Both the position numbers and the translations under genes were made by a program. Source: Arthrobacter sp. ISL-72 (lineage in GTDB: Bacteria > Actinomycetota > Actinomycetes > Actinomycetales > Micrococcaceae). Taken from it: a stretch of DNA of 64,000 nt. The notes beneath the pieces are model-generated. The model was given only the letters and a program-made list of their open reading frames with translations, was not told where the DNA came from and did not search any database. The stretch covers positions 279,411 to 343,410 of the forward strand of contig NZ_JAGGPP010000013.1 of NCBI RefSeq assembly GCF_018613755.1, read 5' to 3'. Position 1 is the stretch's first letter; the number at the start of each line of letters is the position of its first letter. Positions 1 through 8,563 of this stretch are shown one piece after another.

Positions 1-65
1 GTAACTTCGATCTGGGTGTTGGACGTAATAGGTGCTCTCCGCCGAACTGGGCCGGGGAGGGCGTT

Positions 66-1505
66 TCAGTTGCTGAGTTCGGCTTCGGCTGCCGCGAGCT
101 GTGCGAATTCCTCTTCGGGTGCCCCTGCCACAATCCGGTGGCGGCTGTAGAACCAGTAGTAAAGGAGGGCGGCGGCGAAAACTGCGGCGGTGATAGATGC
201 TGCCAGGACGTCGACGACGAAGGTGGCAACGACGGCAACAGCAGCTAGAAGCAGGGCGACGGATGTGGTGACGGCACCTCCTGGGGTCCGGTATCCCCGG
301 GGAAGGCCGGGTTCCTTTACCCGCAGGACGATGTGCGACAGGTTCAGCAGCACATACGAGACGGTCGCTCCGAACACCGCGATATTGATGAGCAGGGCAC
401 CGTTGCCGGTCGCGGCAGCAAGAAGGAATCCGAGGGCGCCGGGCACGATGAGCGCCCAGTACGGGGTCCGCCTCTTGCCCGTCAATGACAGCCACTTGGG
501 AAGGTACCCGGCGCGGGACAGGGCGAAGAGCTGCCGCGAGTAGGCGTAGATGATGGAGAAGAAGCTGGCCACCAGGCCCGCCAGCCCTGCATAGTTCACA
601 AAGTCAGCAAGGAACGTGTTACCCCCATAGGCCAGGCGGAGCGCTTCCGGAAGCGGGTTGTTCGAGACACCCATCGCCTCTGACCCGGCCGCGCCGGGAA
701 CCAGGACGAGCATCAGTGCTCCGAAGACCACGAGAATCACCACGGCAACGATGATGCCCCGCGGCATGTCCTTCTTGGGGTTCGCTGTCTCTTCAGCAGC
801 CAGCGGTACACCTTCGACTGCGAGGAAAAACCAGATGGCGTACACGAGGGCTCCGACTGCACCTCCGATGCCCATGGGAAGGAATGCGCTGGAGGTCGGG
901 GAACCGTCCGGCACGACATCGAAGAGGTTTGCCGCGTTGAAATGCGGTACCAGGCCGATGACCACGGCAGCCAAAGCGATGACGGCGATTGTGGTAATCG
1001 CAAAGATCAGTTTCAGCGCTTCGCCGACTCCGCGGAGATGGATTCCGACGAAGATAGCGAAGGTGATGAGATAGACCGGCCAGGAGTTGGTGAGGCCGAA
1101 CAGGCCCAGGGCTTCCACGTAGCCGCCGATGAAGGTGGCGATGGCGGCGGGCGCAACAGCGTATTCGATCAGCACGGCCATCCCGGTGGCAAAGCCGCCC
1201 AGCGGCCCAAGTGCCCTGCGCGCAAATCCGTAGCCTGCCCCGGTGGTTGGCAGTGCCGAGGACAGTTCGGCCAATCCGAACACCATGCAGGTGTACATGA
1301 TGCCCATCAGAATGAATGCGATGAGGAGACCGCCCCAGCCGCCCTGGGCCAGGCCCAGGTTCCAGCCGGCGAAATCTCCGGAGATGACATAGGCAACACC
1401 GAGGCCCGCCAGTAGGACCCACCCAGCCGCTCCACGTTTGAGTTGACGGTGATGGAGGTAGCCCTCGTCGTCGTTGACGGGCTGCTCCAAGGGACGTGAT
1501 GACAT
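66..1505 (-). CDS. eat: Ethanolamine permease-type APC transporter
   Basis: Inner-membrane amino acid-polyamine-organocation (APC) permease of 479 residues with about 12 hydrophobic segments. The N-terminal stretch GWVLLAGLGVAYVISGDFAG (about residues 28-47) and the later LRGVGEALKL are typical of the ethanolamine permease clade. It probably imports ethanolamine or a related amine by secondary transport. The length is normal for the family. Transcribed away from a FadR-type GntR regulator at 1687, which is the obvious candidate controller. No ethanolamine lyase genes are in the window, so the substrate is inferred from family likeness only. Confidence 0.8.
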   Translation of the reverse strand: MSSRPLEQPVNDDEGYLHHRQLKRGAAGWVLLAGLGVAYVISGDFAGWNLGLAQGGWGGLLIAFILMGIMYTCMVFGLAELSSALPTTGAGYGFARRALGPLGGFATGMAVLIEYAVAPAAIATFIGGYVEALGLFGLTNSWPVYLITFAIFVGIHLRGVGEALKLIFAITTIAVIALAAVVIGLVPHFNAANLFDVVPDGSPTSSAFLPMGIGGAVGALVYAIWFFLAVEGVPLAAEETANPKKDMPRGIIVAVVILVVFGALMLVLVPGAAGSEAMGVSNNPLPEALRLAYGGNTFLADFVNYAGLAGLVASFFSIIYAYSRQLFALSRAGYLPKWLSLTGKRRTPYWALIVPGALGFLLAAATGNGALLINIAVFGATVSYVLLNLSHIVLRVKEPGLPRGYRTPGGAVTTSVALLLAAVAVVATFVVDVLAASITAAVFAAALLYYWFYSRHRIVAGAPEEEFAQLAAAEAELSN

Positions 1506-1534
1506 GCGATTTCCCTTCTTCCAAGGGTCTTAAT

Positions 1535-1550
1535 GGTCTGTAATTAGTCC
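1535..1550. promoter_or_regulatory. Candidate GntR operator in divergent region
   Basis: Imperfect inverted repeat GGTCT-gtaatt-AGTCC, 30 bp upstream of the permease start and inside the 181-bp divergent spacer shared with the GntR regulator. The position fits an operator, but the match to a FadR-type consensus is weak. Confidence 0.25.
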
Positions 1551-1686
1551 AAAAGTCCTCTGTCAGTGTGGTGCAAGTCACCGGCAAGAGTCAAGAAGAT
1601 CCTGATTTTCCTTGAAAACAGGCGCGGTTTCGGCGCAAACCGCGGCGGGTAAAAGGCATTTTATTAGACCGCGCTAGGATGGTCAC

Positions 1687-2442
1687 ATGGAAGAGGCAGC
1701 GCTTGAGGTCCCCACTACGCTCTTACGGCCGGTCCGGCAGGGAAACGCCTTTGAAGAAACCATCGAACGGCTGCTCCAGAACATCAAGCTGGGGATCTTC
1801 GGCGTTGGTGACAAGTTGCCCGCCGAGCGGGAGCTCTCGGATTTGCTGGGCGTGTCACGGGCGACGCTGCGCGAAGCCTTAGCGGAGCTTCAAAAGGCAG
1901 GCTATGTTGAAATCCGCCGCGGCAGGTCTGGCGGAACCTATGTATCGGCCCGAAGGCTCGTGGAACTTAGAGACGCCGCAGATCTGGACCCTGCGGAAGT
2001 CAACGACGTTCTGACCTGCCGCGCCGTGCTGGAACCGGCCGCCGCGTCCCTCGCCGCCAAGGCCATGCTGTCTCCAAGGCAGCGGCGTCATCTGCTGGAT
2101 ACCTTGGCCGATGTGGCAGGGGCTCCGGTGGAGCTGTACAGGCCGAAGGACGCGCGGTTTCACGTGGCCATTGCGGAATTGTGTGGATCGCCAAGCCTCG
2201 TTGCAGCCGTAGCAGACGCCCGTGCACGGGTCAGCGACCTTCTAGACCGCATCCCGTTCCTGGAGCCCAACCTTGAGCATTCCAACCGGCAGCACCAGGA
2301 AATTGTTGACGCTATTCTCCGCGGCGATGCGGATGGCGCCTATCAGATTACCCTCGATCACCTGCAGGGAACGGCGTCGTTGCTCCATGGATTCCTGGTC
2401 TCGCCGGAGAACTCTTCAGTCGCGGCATCCGACGTTCCCTGA
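1687..2442 (+). CDS. FadR-subfamily GntR transcriptional regulator
   Basis: A 251-residue regulator. Residues about 37-87 form the winged helix-turn-helix (GDKLPAERELSDLLGVSRAT then LREALAELQKAGYVEIRRG). The C-terminal half has the all-helical FCD ligand-binding look, with Asp/His residues around FHVAIAEL that bind metal or ligand in the family. It probably represses the divergent ethanolamine-type permease until an effector binds. ATG start chosen; an ATG-preceding TAGGAT at about 1674 could be a -10 element. Confidence 0.85.
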   Translation: MEEAALEVPTTLLRPVRQGNAFEETIERLLQNIKLGIFGVGDKLPAERELSDLLGVSRATLREALAELQKAGYVEIRRGRSGGTYVSARRLVELRDAADLDPAEVNDVLTCRAVLEPAAASLAAKAMLSPRQRRHLLDTLADVAGAPVELYRPKDARFHVAIAELCGSPSLVAAVADARARVSDLLDRIPFLEPNLEHSNRQHQEIVDAILRGDADGAYQITLDHLQGTASLLHGFLVSPENSSVAASDVP

Positions 2443-2472
2443 GGGCCGCAACTAACCGCTGACAGCTGCGTG

Positions 2473-2486
2473 CGTTACATGTAACG
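2473..2486. promoter_or_regulatory. Palindrome at mazEF start, likely autoregulatory operator
   Basis: Perfect 14-bp palindrome CGTTACATGTAACG ending on the first base of the GTG candidate start of the antitoxin gene. Toxin-antitoxin operons usually repress themselves through such palindromes; binding here is inferred. Confidence 0.5.
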
Positions 2487-2698
2487 TGGATTCTATGAGC
2501 GTTAGGGATCGTGTCGCGCGGCATCGGCTAGCCATGCGCGAGCGAGGGTTTCGCCAAATCCAGATGTGGGTGCCCGATGCGCGAACGGACGAGTTCAAGC
2601 GTGAGGCCCAGCGTCAAGCGCGCGCTGTCGCCGCCTCCGACCGTGCTGAAGACGACCAGGATTTCGTCGAACAGATCTCAGAAGACTGGCCGGAGTGA
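2486..2698 (+). CDS. mazE: MazE-type antitoxin (DUF3018-like)
   Basis: A 70-residue protein, MSVRDRVARHRLAMRERGFR then QIQMWVPDARTDEFKREAQR, with an acidic C-terminus (EDDQDFVEQISEDWPE). It matches the DUF3018 antitoxin family that accompanies MazF toxins: a short DNA-binding N-terminus and a charged tail that wraps the toxin. GTG at 2486 overlaps the operator palindrome; ATG at 2495 is an equally possible start (67 residues). The stop overlaps the toxin start, so the two are translationally coupled. Confidence 0.8.
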   Translation: MDSMSVRDRVARHRLAMRERGFRQIQMWVPDARTDEFKREAQRQARAVAASDRAEDDQDFVEQISEDWPE

Positions 2699-3021
2699 AC
2701 CGCGGCGACTTATGGACCGTATCCGGCGGAACTTATGCCCAGAAACCCAGGCCGGCACTCATCATCCAGGACGACCTCTTCGCGGAGTCGGAGTCCGTTA
2801 CTCTTCTACCACTGACGTCTCACCTCACGGATGCTCCACTGCTACGGCTGACAGTCGACCCTGGCCAACTGAACGGTCTGGATCGCGTAAGCCAAATCAT
2901 GGTCGATAAGCTGACCACGGTGCGCCGAACCAACCTCGGGCACAGGATAGGCCGGATCGATTCCGAAACCGTGGTGGCTGTCGAGCAGTCGCTTGCAGTC
3001 TTTCTCGGCCTCGCACGCTGA
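2695..3021 (+). CDS. mazF: MazF/PemK-family toxin endoribonuclease
   Basis: A 108-residue protein starting MNRGDLWTVSGG and continuing KPRPALIIQDD, the classic MazF opening strands (RGDLW and the RPALIIQ core), with a conserved VDKLTTVRRTNLGHRIGRI segment. MazF toxins cleave mRNA at short motifs. The GTG start overlaps the antitoxin TGA (GTGA), so expression is coupled. A decayed homologue lies at 20515-20709, showing that the family was once present twice in this region. Confidence 0.88.
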   Translation: MNRGDLWTVSGGTYAQKPRPALIIQDDLFAESESVTLLPLTSHLTDAPLLRLTVDPGQLNGLDRVSQIMVDKLTTVRRTNLGHRIGRIDSETVVAVEQSLAVFLGLAR

Positions 3022-3345
3022 CACAGTCGGCGTCATTGCCTGTCGGTCACCCCAACCTTTGACAGCGCCACCTCAGCCGCAACCCCCACGTCCCGGCCGC
3101 GCCGCGCCATAAGCTCCTTAGGCCGGGTCTGGGCGTGGTCGGCCTCGGAGATGCCACATCAAGCCACAGTCACCGCCCAGCGAGGCAGGAGCCAGGGGTC
3201 TTAATCGACACAAATTCCCAAAATTGCTTGACTTGTAGACATCCGATGCCGTTTCATGATGGAAATCGGAAAATCATGATGCGGATCACAGCCTTACTGG
3301 GTCGGCATCACACCTACGTCATCACTGACACCCCAAGGAGTGCGG
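3022..3345. other. Intergenic region upstream of the DUF5058 operon
   Basis: No convincing gene in this 324-bp stretch. It holds two direct copies of TCATGATG at 3254-3261 and 3274-3281, exactly 20 bp apart (two helical turns) and both followed by a similar ATC half. Such phasing suits an Lrp-type regulator, and a double-length Lrp protein is encoded at the operon end; the link is inferred. Confidence 0.35.
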
Positions 3346-4080
3346 ATGCACAGCTTCGCCGTTGACCCGGGTTCCACCGACATCACGCCGGTGTCCTTCC
3401 ACCCCGTCCTCTGGATCTGCGCGGCAGCCGTATTCGCCGTCATCGTGCTCCAGTCCGTCATCTACCTCCGGGCCATTCGCAAGGCCGCCGACTCGGCCAA
3501 CCTCACCGACTCGCAGGTCATAGGCTCGGTCCGCCGCGGCGGCATCGCCGCGATCGGCCCCTCGCTCGCCGTCGCCCTCGTGGCCATCTCGCTCCTCCCG
3601 CTCTTCAGCACCCCGGCCGTGCTGACGCGCATCGGACTCGTCGGCTCCGCAGCGTTCGACGTCGCCGCGGCCGGCCTCGCCGCCCAATCGCAGGGCGCAC
3701 AGCTGGGTGGCCCCACCTACACCCAGAAGGTCTTCGCCATCGGCTTCGCTGCCATGACCCTCGGCGGACTCGTGTGGATGCTCACGGCGCTCATCCTCAC
3801 TCCCATCCTGGCCAAGGGCGACAAGACCCTGCGCAAGGTCAATCCGGCCGTCATGACCGTGGTCCCCACCGCCGCCATCCTCGCCGCCTTCATGACGCTT
3901 GCGTTCACCGAGACCACCAAATCCGGGGTCCACATCCTCACGCTGCTCATCTCGGCGGCCGTGATGGGCCTCTGCCTCGCGGCCGCGAAGTTCTTCAAGA
4001 AGGCTTGGCTGCACGAGTGGGGCCTCGGCATCGCCATTTTCGTTGCCCTCGCCGCCGCTTTCCTTGTCACCGCCAAGTAG
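3346..4080 (+). CDS. DUF5058 family membrane protein
   Basis: About 244 residues with five or six membrane-spanning segments; matches the DUF5058 family, membrane proteins that sit beside an M20 peptidase and a second membrane protein. The role is probably uptake of the substrate that the M20 enzyme hydrolyses. The start was set at ATG 3346, because AAGGAG at 3335-3340 is correctly spaced for it, rather than the GTG at 3340. First gene of a three-gene operon (next gene 22 bp downstream). The transport activity is inferred from context. Confidence 0.75.
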   Translation: MHSFAVDPGSTDITPVSFHPVLWICAAAVFAVIVLQSVIYLRAIRKAADSANLTDSQVIGSVRRGGIAAIGPSLAVALVAISLLPLFSTPAVLTRIGLVGSAAFDVAAAGLAAQSQGAQLGGPTYTQKVFAIGFAAMTLGGLVWMLTALILTPILAKGDKTLRKVNPAVMTVVPTAAILAAFMTLAFTETTKSGVHILTLLISAAVMGLCLAAAKFFKKAWLHEWGLGIAIFVALAAAFLVTAK

Positions 4081-4102
4081 CCCGAGCCCAGGAGAACCGC
4101 TC

Positions 4103-4834
4103 ATGTCAACTAAGACCGCATCCCTCGACGGGCTCGCCCAGTTCGAGCGCACCACCTCCATCTGGGGCCCCATCACCCTGGGGCTCGGCTTCCTCGTCTC
4201 CCTCGCCGCCGCCCTCTTCACGGCGTTCGGCACAGGCCTCGGCATCACTGGCCAGGAGGTGTGGACCGCCTTCGGCATTGTCTTCGCAACCTTCGGCATC
4301 ATCGCCGTCGTCGAGCCGGTCTCGTACTACCCCATCCTCGGACGCTCCGCGATGTACCAGGCGTTCATGATCGGCAACATCGCCAACAAGCTGCTCCCGT
4401 CTGCCATCATCGCCCAGACCGATCTCGGCGAGAAGCCCGGCACCCGCCGGGCCGAACTGATCGCCGGCGCTGCCATCATCGGGGCGGCGTTGGTCCACAT
4501 CATCACGCTCATCATCCTCGTGGGCTTCCTCGGCACCTGGCTCCTGGGCCTCCTGCCGGCCGGTGTGGTGGCGGTGGCCCGCCTGTACATCCTCTCCGCC
4601 GTCTTCGGCGCCGTCACGGTCCAGGCCGTGGTGGCCATGAAGAACGTGCGGACCACCATCATCGCCGCCGTGGTCTCGGCCATCGTGGTCTACGGCGTGA
4701 TCCGGTTCGCGCCCGGGCTCGCCAACTACGCCACCGCCATCTCCGTGGTCAGCGTGATCCTCGTGGCCTGGTACGCACGCAAGCGCACCGACACGCCCGC
4801 AGACACCGGGGCGCCGTCCTCCATCGGACACTGA
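4103..4834 (+). CDS. Integral membrane protein paired with DUF5058
   Basis: 243 residues counting from ATG 4103, which has GGAG at 4091-4094; upstream in-frame codons lack a ribosome site and would overlap the previous gene. Five or so membrane segments, a conserved YYPILGRSAMYQAFMIGNIA stretch and a polar loop (QTDLGEKPGTRRAE). Always-adjacent partner type for DUF5058 proteins; together they probably make a two-component permease. No biochemical function is known to me. Confidence 0.7.
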   Translation: MSTKTASLDGLAQFERTTSIWGPITLGLGFLVSLAAALFTAFGTGLGITGQEVWTAFGIVFATFGIIAVVEPVSYYPILGRSAMYQAFMIGNIANKLLPSAIIAQTDLGEKPGTRRAELIAGAAIIGAALVHIITLIILVGFLGTWLLGLLPAGVVAVARLYILSAVFGAVTVQAVVAMKNVRTTIIAAVVSAIVVYGVIRFAPGLANYATAISVVSVILVAWYARKRTDTPADTGAPSSIGH

Positions 4835-4899
4835 GCCAGGCACCGGGCCCCGCGGGCACCACCGAACTGAACAGAACCTGAGTGATACGAAAGGCCACC

Positions 4900-6141
4900 A
4901 TGACTGACACCACCGTCGCCCTCGCCACCGGCATCGAGGTCCCCGCAGACTTCATCGCCGAGCACGTCGCCATCTACAAGGACTACCACCGCGCGCCGGA
5001 GCTGTCCTCGGAGGAGCACCGTACCGCGGAAGCCATCGAGGCCCGCCTGACCGAGCTGGGCATCGAGCATTTCCGCTCCGGCGGGACCGGCGTCGTCGGC
5101 CTCCTGACGAACGGCGAGGGCCCGGTGGTGGGCTTCCGCGCCGACACGGACGGACTGCCCATCGCAGAGGCCACCGGTCTTGACTACGCGAGCACCGCCA
5201 CCGGCACCCTGCCCGACGGCAGCGAGGCACCCACCATGCACGGCTGCGGCCACGACACCCACATCACCGCGGCCCTGGCCGCCGCACAGTACCTCACGGC
5301 GAACCGCGACGCCTGGCAGGGGACCGTGGTGCTCATCTTCCAGCCCGGCGAGGAGACCGCGTGGGGCGCCAAGGCGATGGTGGACGACGGCCTCTGGGAC
5401 CGCGCGCCGCGCCCCGAAGTGGTCCTCGCCCAGCACGTGATGCCCCTCGAGGCAGGCAAGTTTTGGCTGCGCCCGGGGAACATGGCCAGCCTCGCCGACT
5501 CGTGGCGGATCACCGTCCGCGGCCGCCAGGCCCACGGCTCCCAGCCGGAGAAATCCCTCGACCCCATCGTCGCGGCGGCCTCGATGGTCCTGCGCCTCCA
5601 GACCATCGTCTCGCGCGAGCTCGCCCCGATCACCCCCGCCGTGGTCACCGTGGGCACGTTCCACGCCGGCCTCAAGGAAAACATCATCCCGGAGACCGCC
5701 GAGTTCAGCGTCAACGTGCGCACCCCCGACGAAGGCGTCCGCGAGCACGTCCTGGGCTCCATCCGCCGCATCGTCGCCGCGGAGGCCGCCGCGTCCGGCA
5801 TCGACGAGCCCGCCATTGTTGAGATCAACCGCTTCCCGCGCCTCTTCAACGATGCCGAGCACACCGCACGTGCCACCGCGGCGCTCGAAGCCGCGTTCGG
5901 CGCCGGCTCCGTCATCGACTCCCCACTCGGCATGGGCTCGGAGGACGCCGGCTGGCTGGGCGACGCGATCGGCGTCCCCGTGGTGTTCTGGTCCTTCGGC
6001 GCGTTCCCCGCCGAGGCCTTCGCCGACGGCGCCGCGCCCGCCGGCAACCACTCGCCGCAGTTCGCGCCCGACGCCGAGCTCGCCGTGGTCAACGGCACCG
6101 GCGCAGCGATCGCGGTGCTGCTCCAGTACCTGGGCAAGTAA
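4900..6141 (+). CDS. M20-family amidohydrolase / aminoacylase
   Basis: 413 residues from ATG 4900, preceded by GAAAGG; the GTG at 4882 has no ribosome site. Metal-ligand motifs MHGCGHDTHITAAL and FQPGEETAWGAKAM, plus the lid-domain residues GRQAHGS, identify an M20D amidohydrolase (hippurate hydrolase, IAA-amino acid hydrolase or N-acyl amino acid amidase type). It cleaves the amide bond of an N-acylated amino acid or dipeptide in the cytoplasm. Third gene of the DUF5058 operon, which suggests import followed by hydrolysis. Exact substrate unknown. Confidence 0.85.
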   Translation: MTDTTVALATGIEVPADFIAEHVAIYKDYHRAPELSSEEHRTAEAIEARLTELGIEHFRSGGTGVVGLLTNGEGPVVGFRADTDGLPIAEATGLDYASTATGTLPDGSEAPTMHGCGHDTHITAALAAAQYLTANRDAWQGTVVLIFQPGEETAWGAKAMVDDGLWDRAPRPEVVLAQHVMPLEAGKFWLRPGNMASLADSWRITVRGRQAHGSQPEKSLDPIVAAASMVLRLQTIVSRELAPITPAVVTVGTFHAGLKENIIPETAEFSVNVRTPDEGVREHVLGSIRRIVAAEAAASGIDEPAIVEINRFPRLFNDAEHTARATAALEAAFGAGSVIDSPLGMGSEDAGWLGDAIGVPVVFWSFGAFPAEAFADGAAPAGNHSPQFAPDAELAVVNGTGAAIAVLLQYLGK

Positions 6142-6146
6142 GTGAC

Positions 6147-6178
6147 GTACGACGGCGGGTGCGCATCCGCCGTCGTAC
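6147..6178 (+). terminator. Hairpin after the M20 gene
   Basis: Perfect 12-bp stem GTACGACGGCGG / CCGCCGTCGTAC with an 8-nt loop, 6 nt after the M20 stop codon. No U-run follows, so termination efficiency is uncertain. Confidence 0.55.
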
Positions 6179-6232
6179 ATCCGCCTGAAGCGCGGGGGAG
6201 GCTGTCCGGGAGAGGGCCGGAGGGATGAGAGG

Positions 6233-7249
6233 ATGAATCGCATGCTCGACGACCTTGACCGCCAGATCGTGGCGGCCCTCATCCGCAACGGCCGGGCGCC
6301 GTGGCGGCTCATTGCCGAGGTGCTCGGGCAGCAGGAGCGCACGGTGGCCCGCCGCGGCAACAGACTGCTCGCCTCCGAAGAGGTGCGGGTCCAGTCGTTC
6401 CCCAGCCCCGCCGCGCTCGCGCCCGTAGACCTTTACATGCTCCGCGTCGCCGCCGAGCCGTCCGCCGTTACCAGTGCCGGTAGCTGGCTCGCCGAACGGC
6501 CCGAGACGCACTGGATCAGCGCTCTGGCCGGGGCGACCGAATGCCTCGTTGAGCTCTTCCTCGAACCCGTCGCCGTGGGCCCGTTCCTGTACGACGAGCT
6601 CGCCGAGCTCGACGGCGTGCGGGACCTCTCGCTCGAGCCGGTCTTCGAGTACTACCGCACGGTGTCGGGCTGGCGGCCGGACGTCCTCACCCCGGAACAG
6701 TACGAGGCACTCAGCCCCTCCGAACACCCGCAGTTCGCCACCAGGTACGCGGAGCTGGGGATGCCGCAGCTCGATGAGCAGAACCGCGCCCTCGCAGAGC
6801 TTTTGCGCGCCAACGGCCGCATCACCATTGACGAACTGGCCGCCGGGCTCGGCGTCTCCAAAGCGACCGCGAGCCGTCGGCTTGAGACCCTCATCGACGA
6901 CGGCGCGGTCTTCGTGCGTGCCATCCTGGACCCCTCGTCCATCGGGTATCCGGTGGAGGGAATCCTGACCGTGCGCGCCGAGGCCCCCGCGCTGGACGCC
7001 GCCGGACGGTACATTGCCGACCTCCCGGCCACACGCTGGGCCGCGAATGTCTCCGGCCGCATCCTCGTCCAGACCGCCACCCGGACCCTCGCCGAACTGC
7101 GCAGGATGATGGAGGGGATTGCCGCGCATCCCGGCGTGACCGGCGTGGACGTCTCACTCGTGGCCGGGATCTTCAAACGCAGCACGGTTGCCTACGTGGA
7201 CGGGAAGCTGCCGCGTGCCGGCGGCGCGGGGACTCGTGGCCCCCAGTAA
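6233..7249 (+). CDS. Double-length Lrp/AsnC-family regulator
   Basis: 338 residues, about twice a normal Lrp protein. Two DNA-binding modules are visible: residues 5-50 (LDRQIVAALIRNGRAPWRLI, AEVLGQQERTVARRGNRLL) and about 180-230 (ELLRANGRITIDELAAGLGV, SKATASRRLETLIDDGAV), each followed by a RAM-like sensing domain. It probably controls the DUF5058-M20 operon just upstream in response to an amino acid. ATG 6233 has GGAGGG 8 nt upstream; ATG 6242 is the alternative. Confidence 0.8.
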   Translation: MNRMLDDLDRQIVAALIRNGRAPWRLIAEVLGQQERTVARRGNRLLASEEVRVQSFPSPAALAPVDLYMLRVAAEPSAVTSAGSWLAERPETHWISALAGATECLVELFLEPVAVGPFLYDELAELDGVRDLSLEPVFEYYRTVSGWRPDVLTPEQYEALSPSEHPQFATRYAELGMPQLDEQNRALAELLRANGRITIDELAAGLGVSKATASRRLETLIDDGAVFVRAILDPSSIGYPVEGILTVRAEAPALDAAGRYIADLPATRWAANVSGRILVQTATRTLAELRRMMEGIAAHPGVTGVDVSLVAGIFKRSTVAYVDGKLPRAGGAGTRGPQ

Positions 7250-7252
7250 CCA

Positions 7253-8563
7253 TCAATGGTGCCCGGCTCGCTGCCCGGCATGAACGTTGTCAGCCCTGCC
7301 ATAGTGAGGAACTCGGCGCAGACGCGTCAGCGCCCAATCCCAGCTGATCAGCTCCTGCTCGAGGCGGACGGCCGGGCCAAACGCATTGTTGCCAAGCGCT
7401 TCATACAGTGCCGCCTCGGCCGGAGTCAGCCGGGTCAGCACAGCCTCCGACGGTGACGGCTCGGATCCCCACGCCTCCCGGTGCGCCAGCAGCGTTGCCT
7501 TGTCCATCAACACACTCTCCACATGCGAATGGATCGCGCGGAGCTGGTCCAGGATCCGGAAGCCGTGCGTATCGATGTCGCCCCAGTAGAAGACCCTGCA
7601 CTCCCGCAGCCACGCGGCATCGCGCAGAGACGAGAACCCGTAGCCGCCGCCGTACAGCGCCAGCGTCCCGGGCCTGTCCGGCAGCGCCAGGAAGTTCACT
7701 TGGTTCTCGGTAGTGATCGCGGCGTGCACCGGCAGCTGCAGCGCACTGAACGCCTCAGCTGTCACGGTGATGTCCCGCGCACCGCCCAGCACCTTAATTT
7801 CCGGGTCCAGGATCCGGAACCGCACCAGCTCCGGCGGATGCAGGAACCCGTGCCGGCGGGCGAACCTCGCCGCCGGGGTCCGTCCTGCGCCGCCCTGCTC
7901 CAAGGCGGCCTCGCCCTCCGGGAGCTCGGCCACCGGTTCCTTATCATCCGGCCCGGAAGCGGACCCGGATGCCACCGCCACCAGGAGTTGGTCAATCACC
8001 TGCCGGTGCCGCTCGATGAACTTGGTGTGCACCCCGGGCAGCCCCAGCTGCCGGACGTAAAACCCCGGTTCCGGGTTGTCCCGCAGCCACAGCGCCACCC
8101 GCGCCGCCGTCAGCGCATCGGAGCCCAGCTCCAGCAGCTTCAGCGGACGCCGCGCCGCCCAGTCGGGCATCAACGGATCGAGCTCGCCCAGCCCCGCGGC
8201 AAGGCCACGAAACAGGACAGCCTCGCGCGCCTTCCCCACAAACCCAATCTCGTCATCCACCGTCGAGAACACGGCCGCGGCCGGAATCCGGTTGGAACCA
8301 ACCGTGCGCCGCCCTGCCTCAACAGTCTCCAAGGAATACGCACCCGCCCCCGCGGACAGCTCAGCCGCCCACCCGCGGACCGCAGCGTAATCGCCCAACA
8401 GTTCCGCCGCCGTCGGACGCTTCAACGGCCGACGCCGGGGGTAGGCCTCGGACGGCACCAACAGCTCGCGCAACAAACTTCCGCTGTTCCAAGCCTTCAG
8501 CGACAGGGCGCGCAGCCCCGCCAGCGTCGTCCACGCCCGCCCCCGCCCCGCGTCAGCCGGCAC
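7253..8563 (-). CDS. jetD: Wadjet type I nuclease subunit JetD (copy 1)
   Basis: 436 residues. The N-terminal part matches DUF3322 and the C-terminal part DUF2220, a Toprim-fold nuclease related to topoisomerase VI / Spo11 subunits. Expected acidic residues are present: the Glu in TTENQVNFLALP and the Asp pair in YWGDIDTHGFRIL. In Wadjet, JetD cleaves small circular DNA after loop extrusion by JetABC. The GTG start lies 11 bp inside the end of jetC, so translation is coupled. Only 3 bp separate its end from the convergent Lrp gene. An extended C-terminal tail (about 20 residues after RLRR) is absent from copy 2. Confidence 0.93.
   Translation of the reverse strand: MPADAGRGRAWTTLAGLRALSLKAWNSGSLLRELLVPSEAYPRRRPLKRPTAAELLGDYAAVRGWAAELSAGAGAYSLETVEAGRRTVGSNRIPAAAVFSTVDDEIGFVGKAREAVLFRGLAAGLGELDPLMPDWAARRPLKLLELGSDALTAARVALWLRDNPEPGFYVRQLGLPGVHTKFIERHRQVIDQLLVAVASGSASGPDDKEPVAELPEGEAALEQGGAGRTPAARFARRHGFLHPPELVRFRILDPEIKVLGGARDITVTAEAFSALQLPVHAAITTENQVNFLALPDRPGTLALYGGGYGFSSLRDAAWLRECRVFYWGDIDTHGFRILDQLRAIHSHVESVLMDKATLLAHREAWGSEPSPSEAVLTRLTPAEAALYEALGNNAFGPAVRLEQELISWDWALTRLRRVPHYGRADNVHAGQRAGHH

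Noticed and set aside
4726..6360. Minus-strand 544-codon open frame opposite the M20 gene
   Set aside because: Composition is Gly/Arg/Asp-rich and unlike any protein; the plus-strand M20 enzyme has full motifs and a ribosome site.
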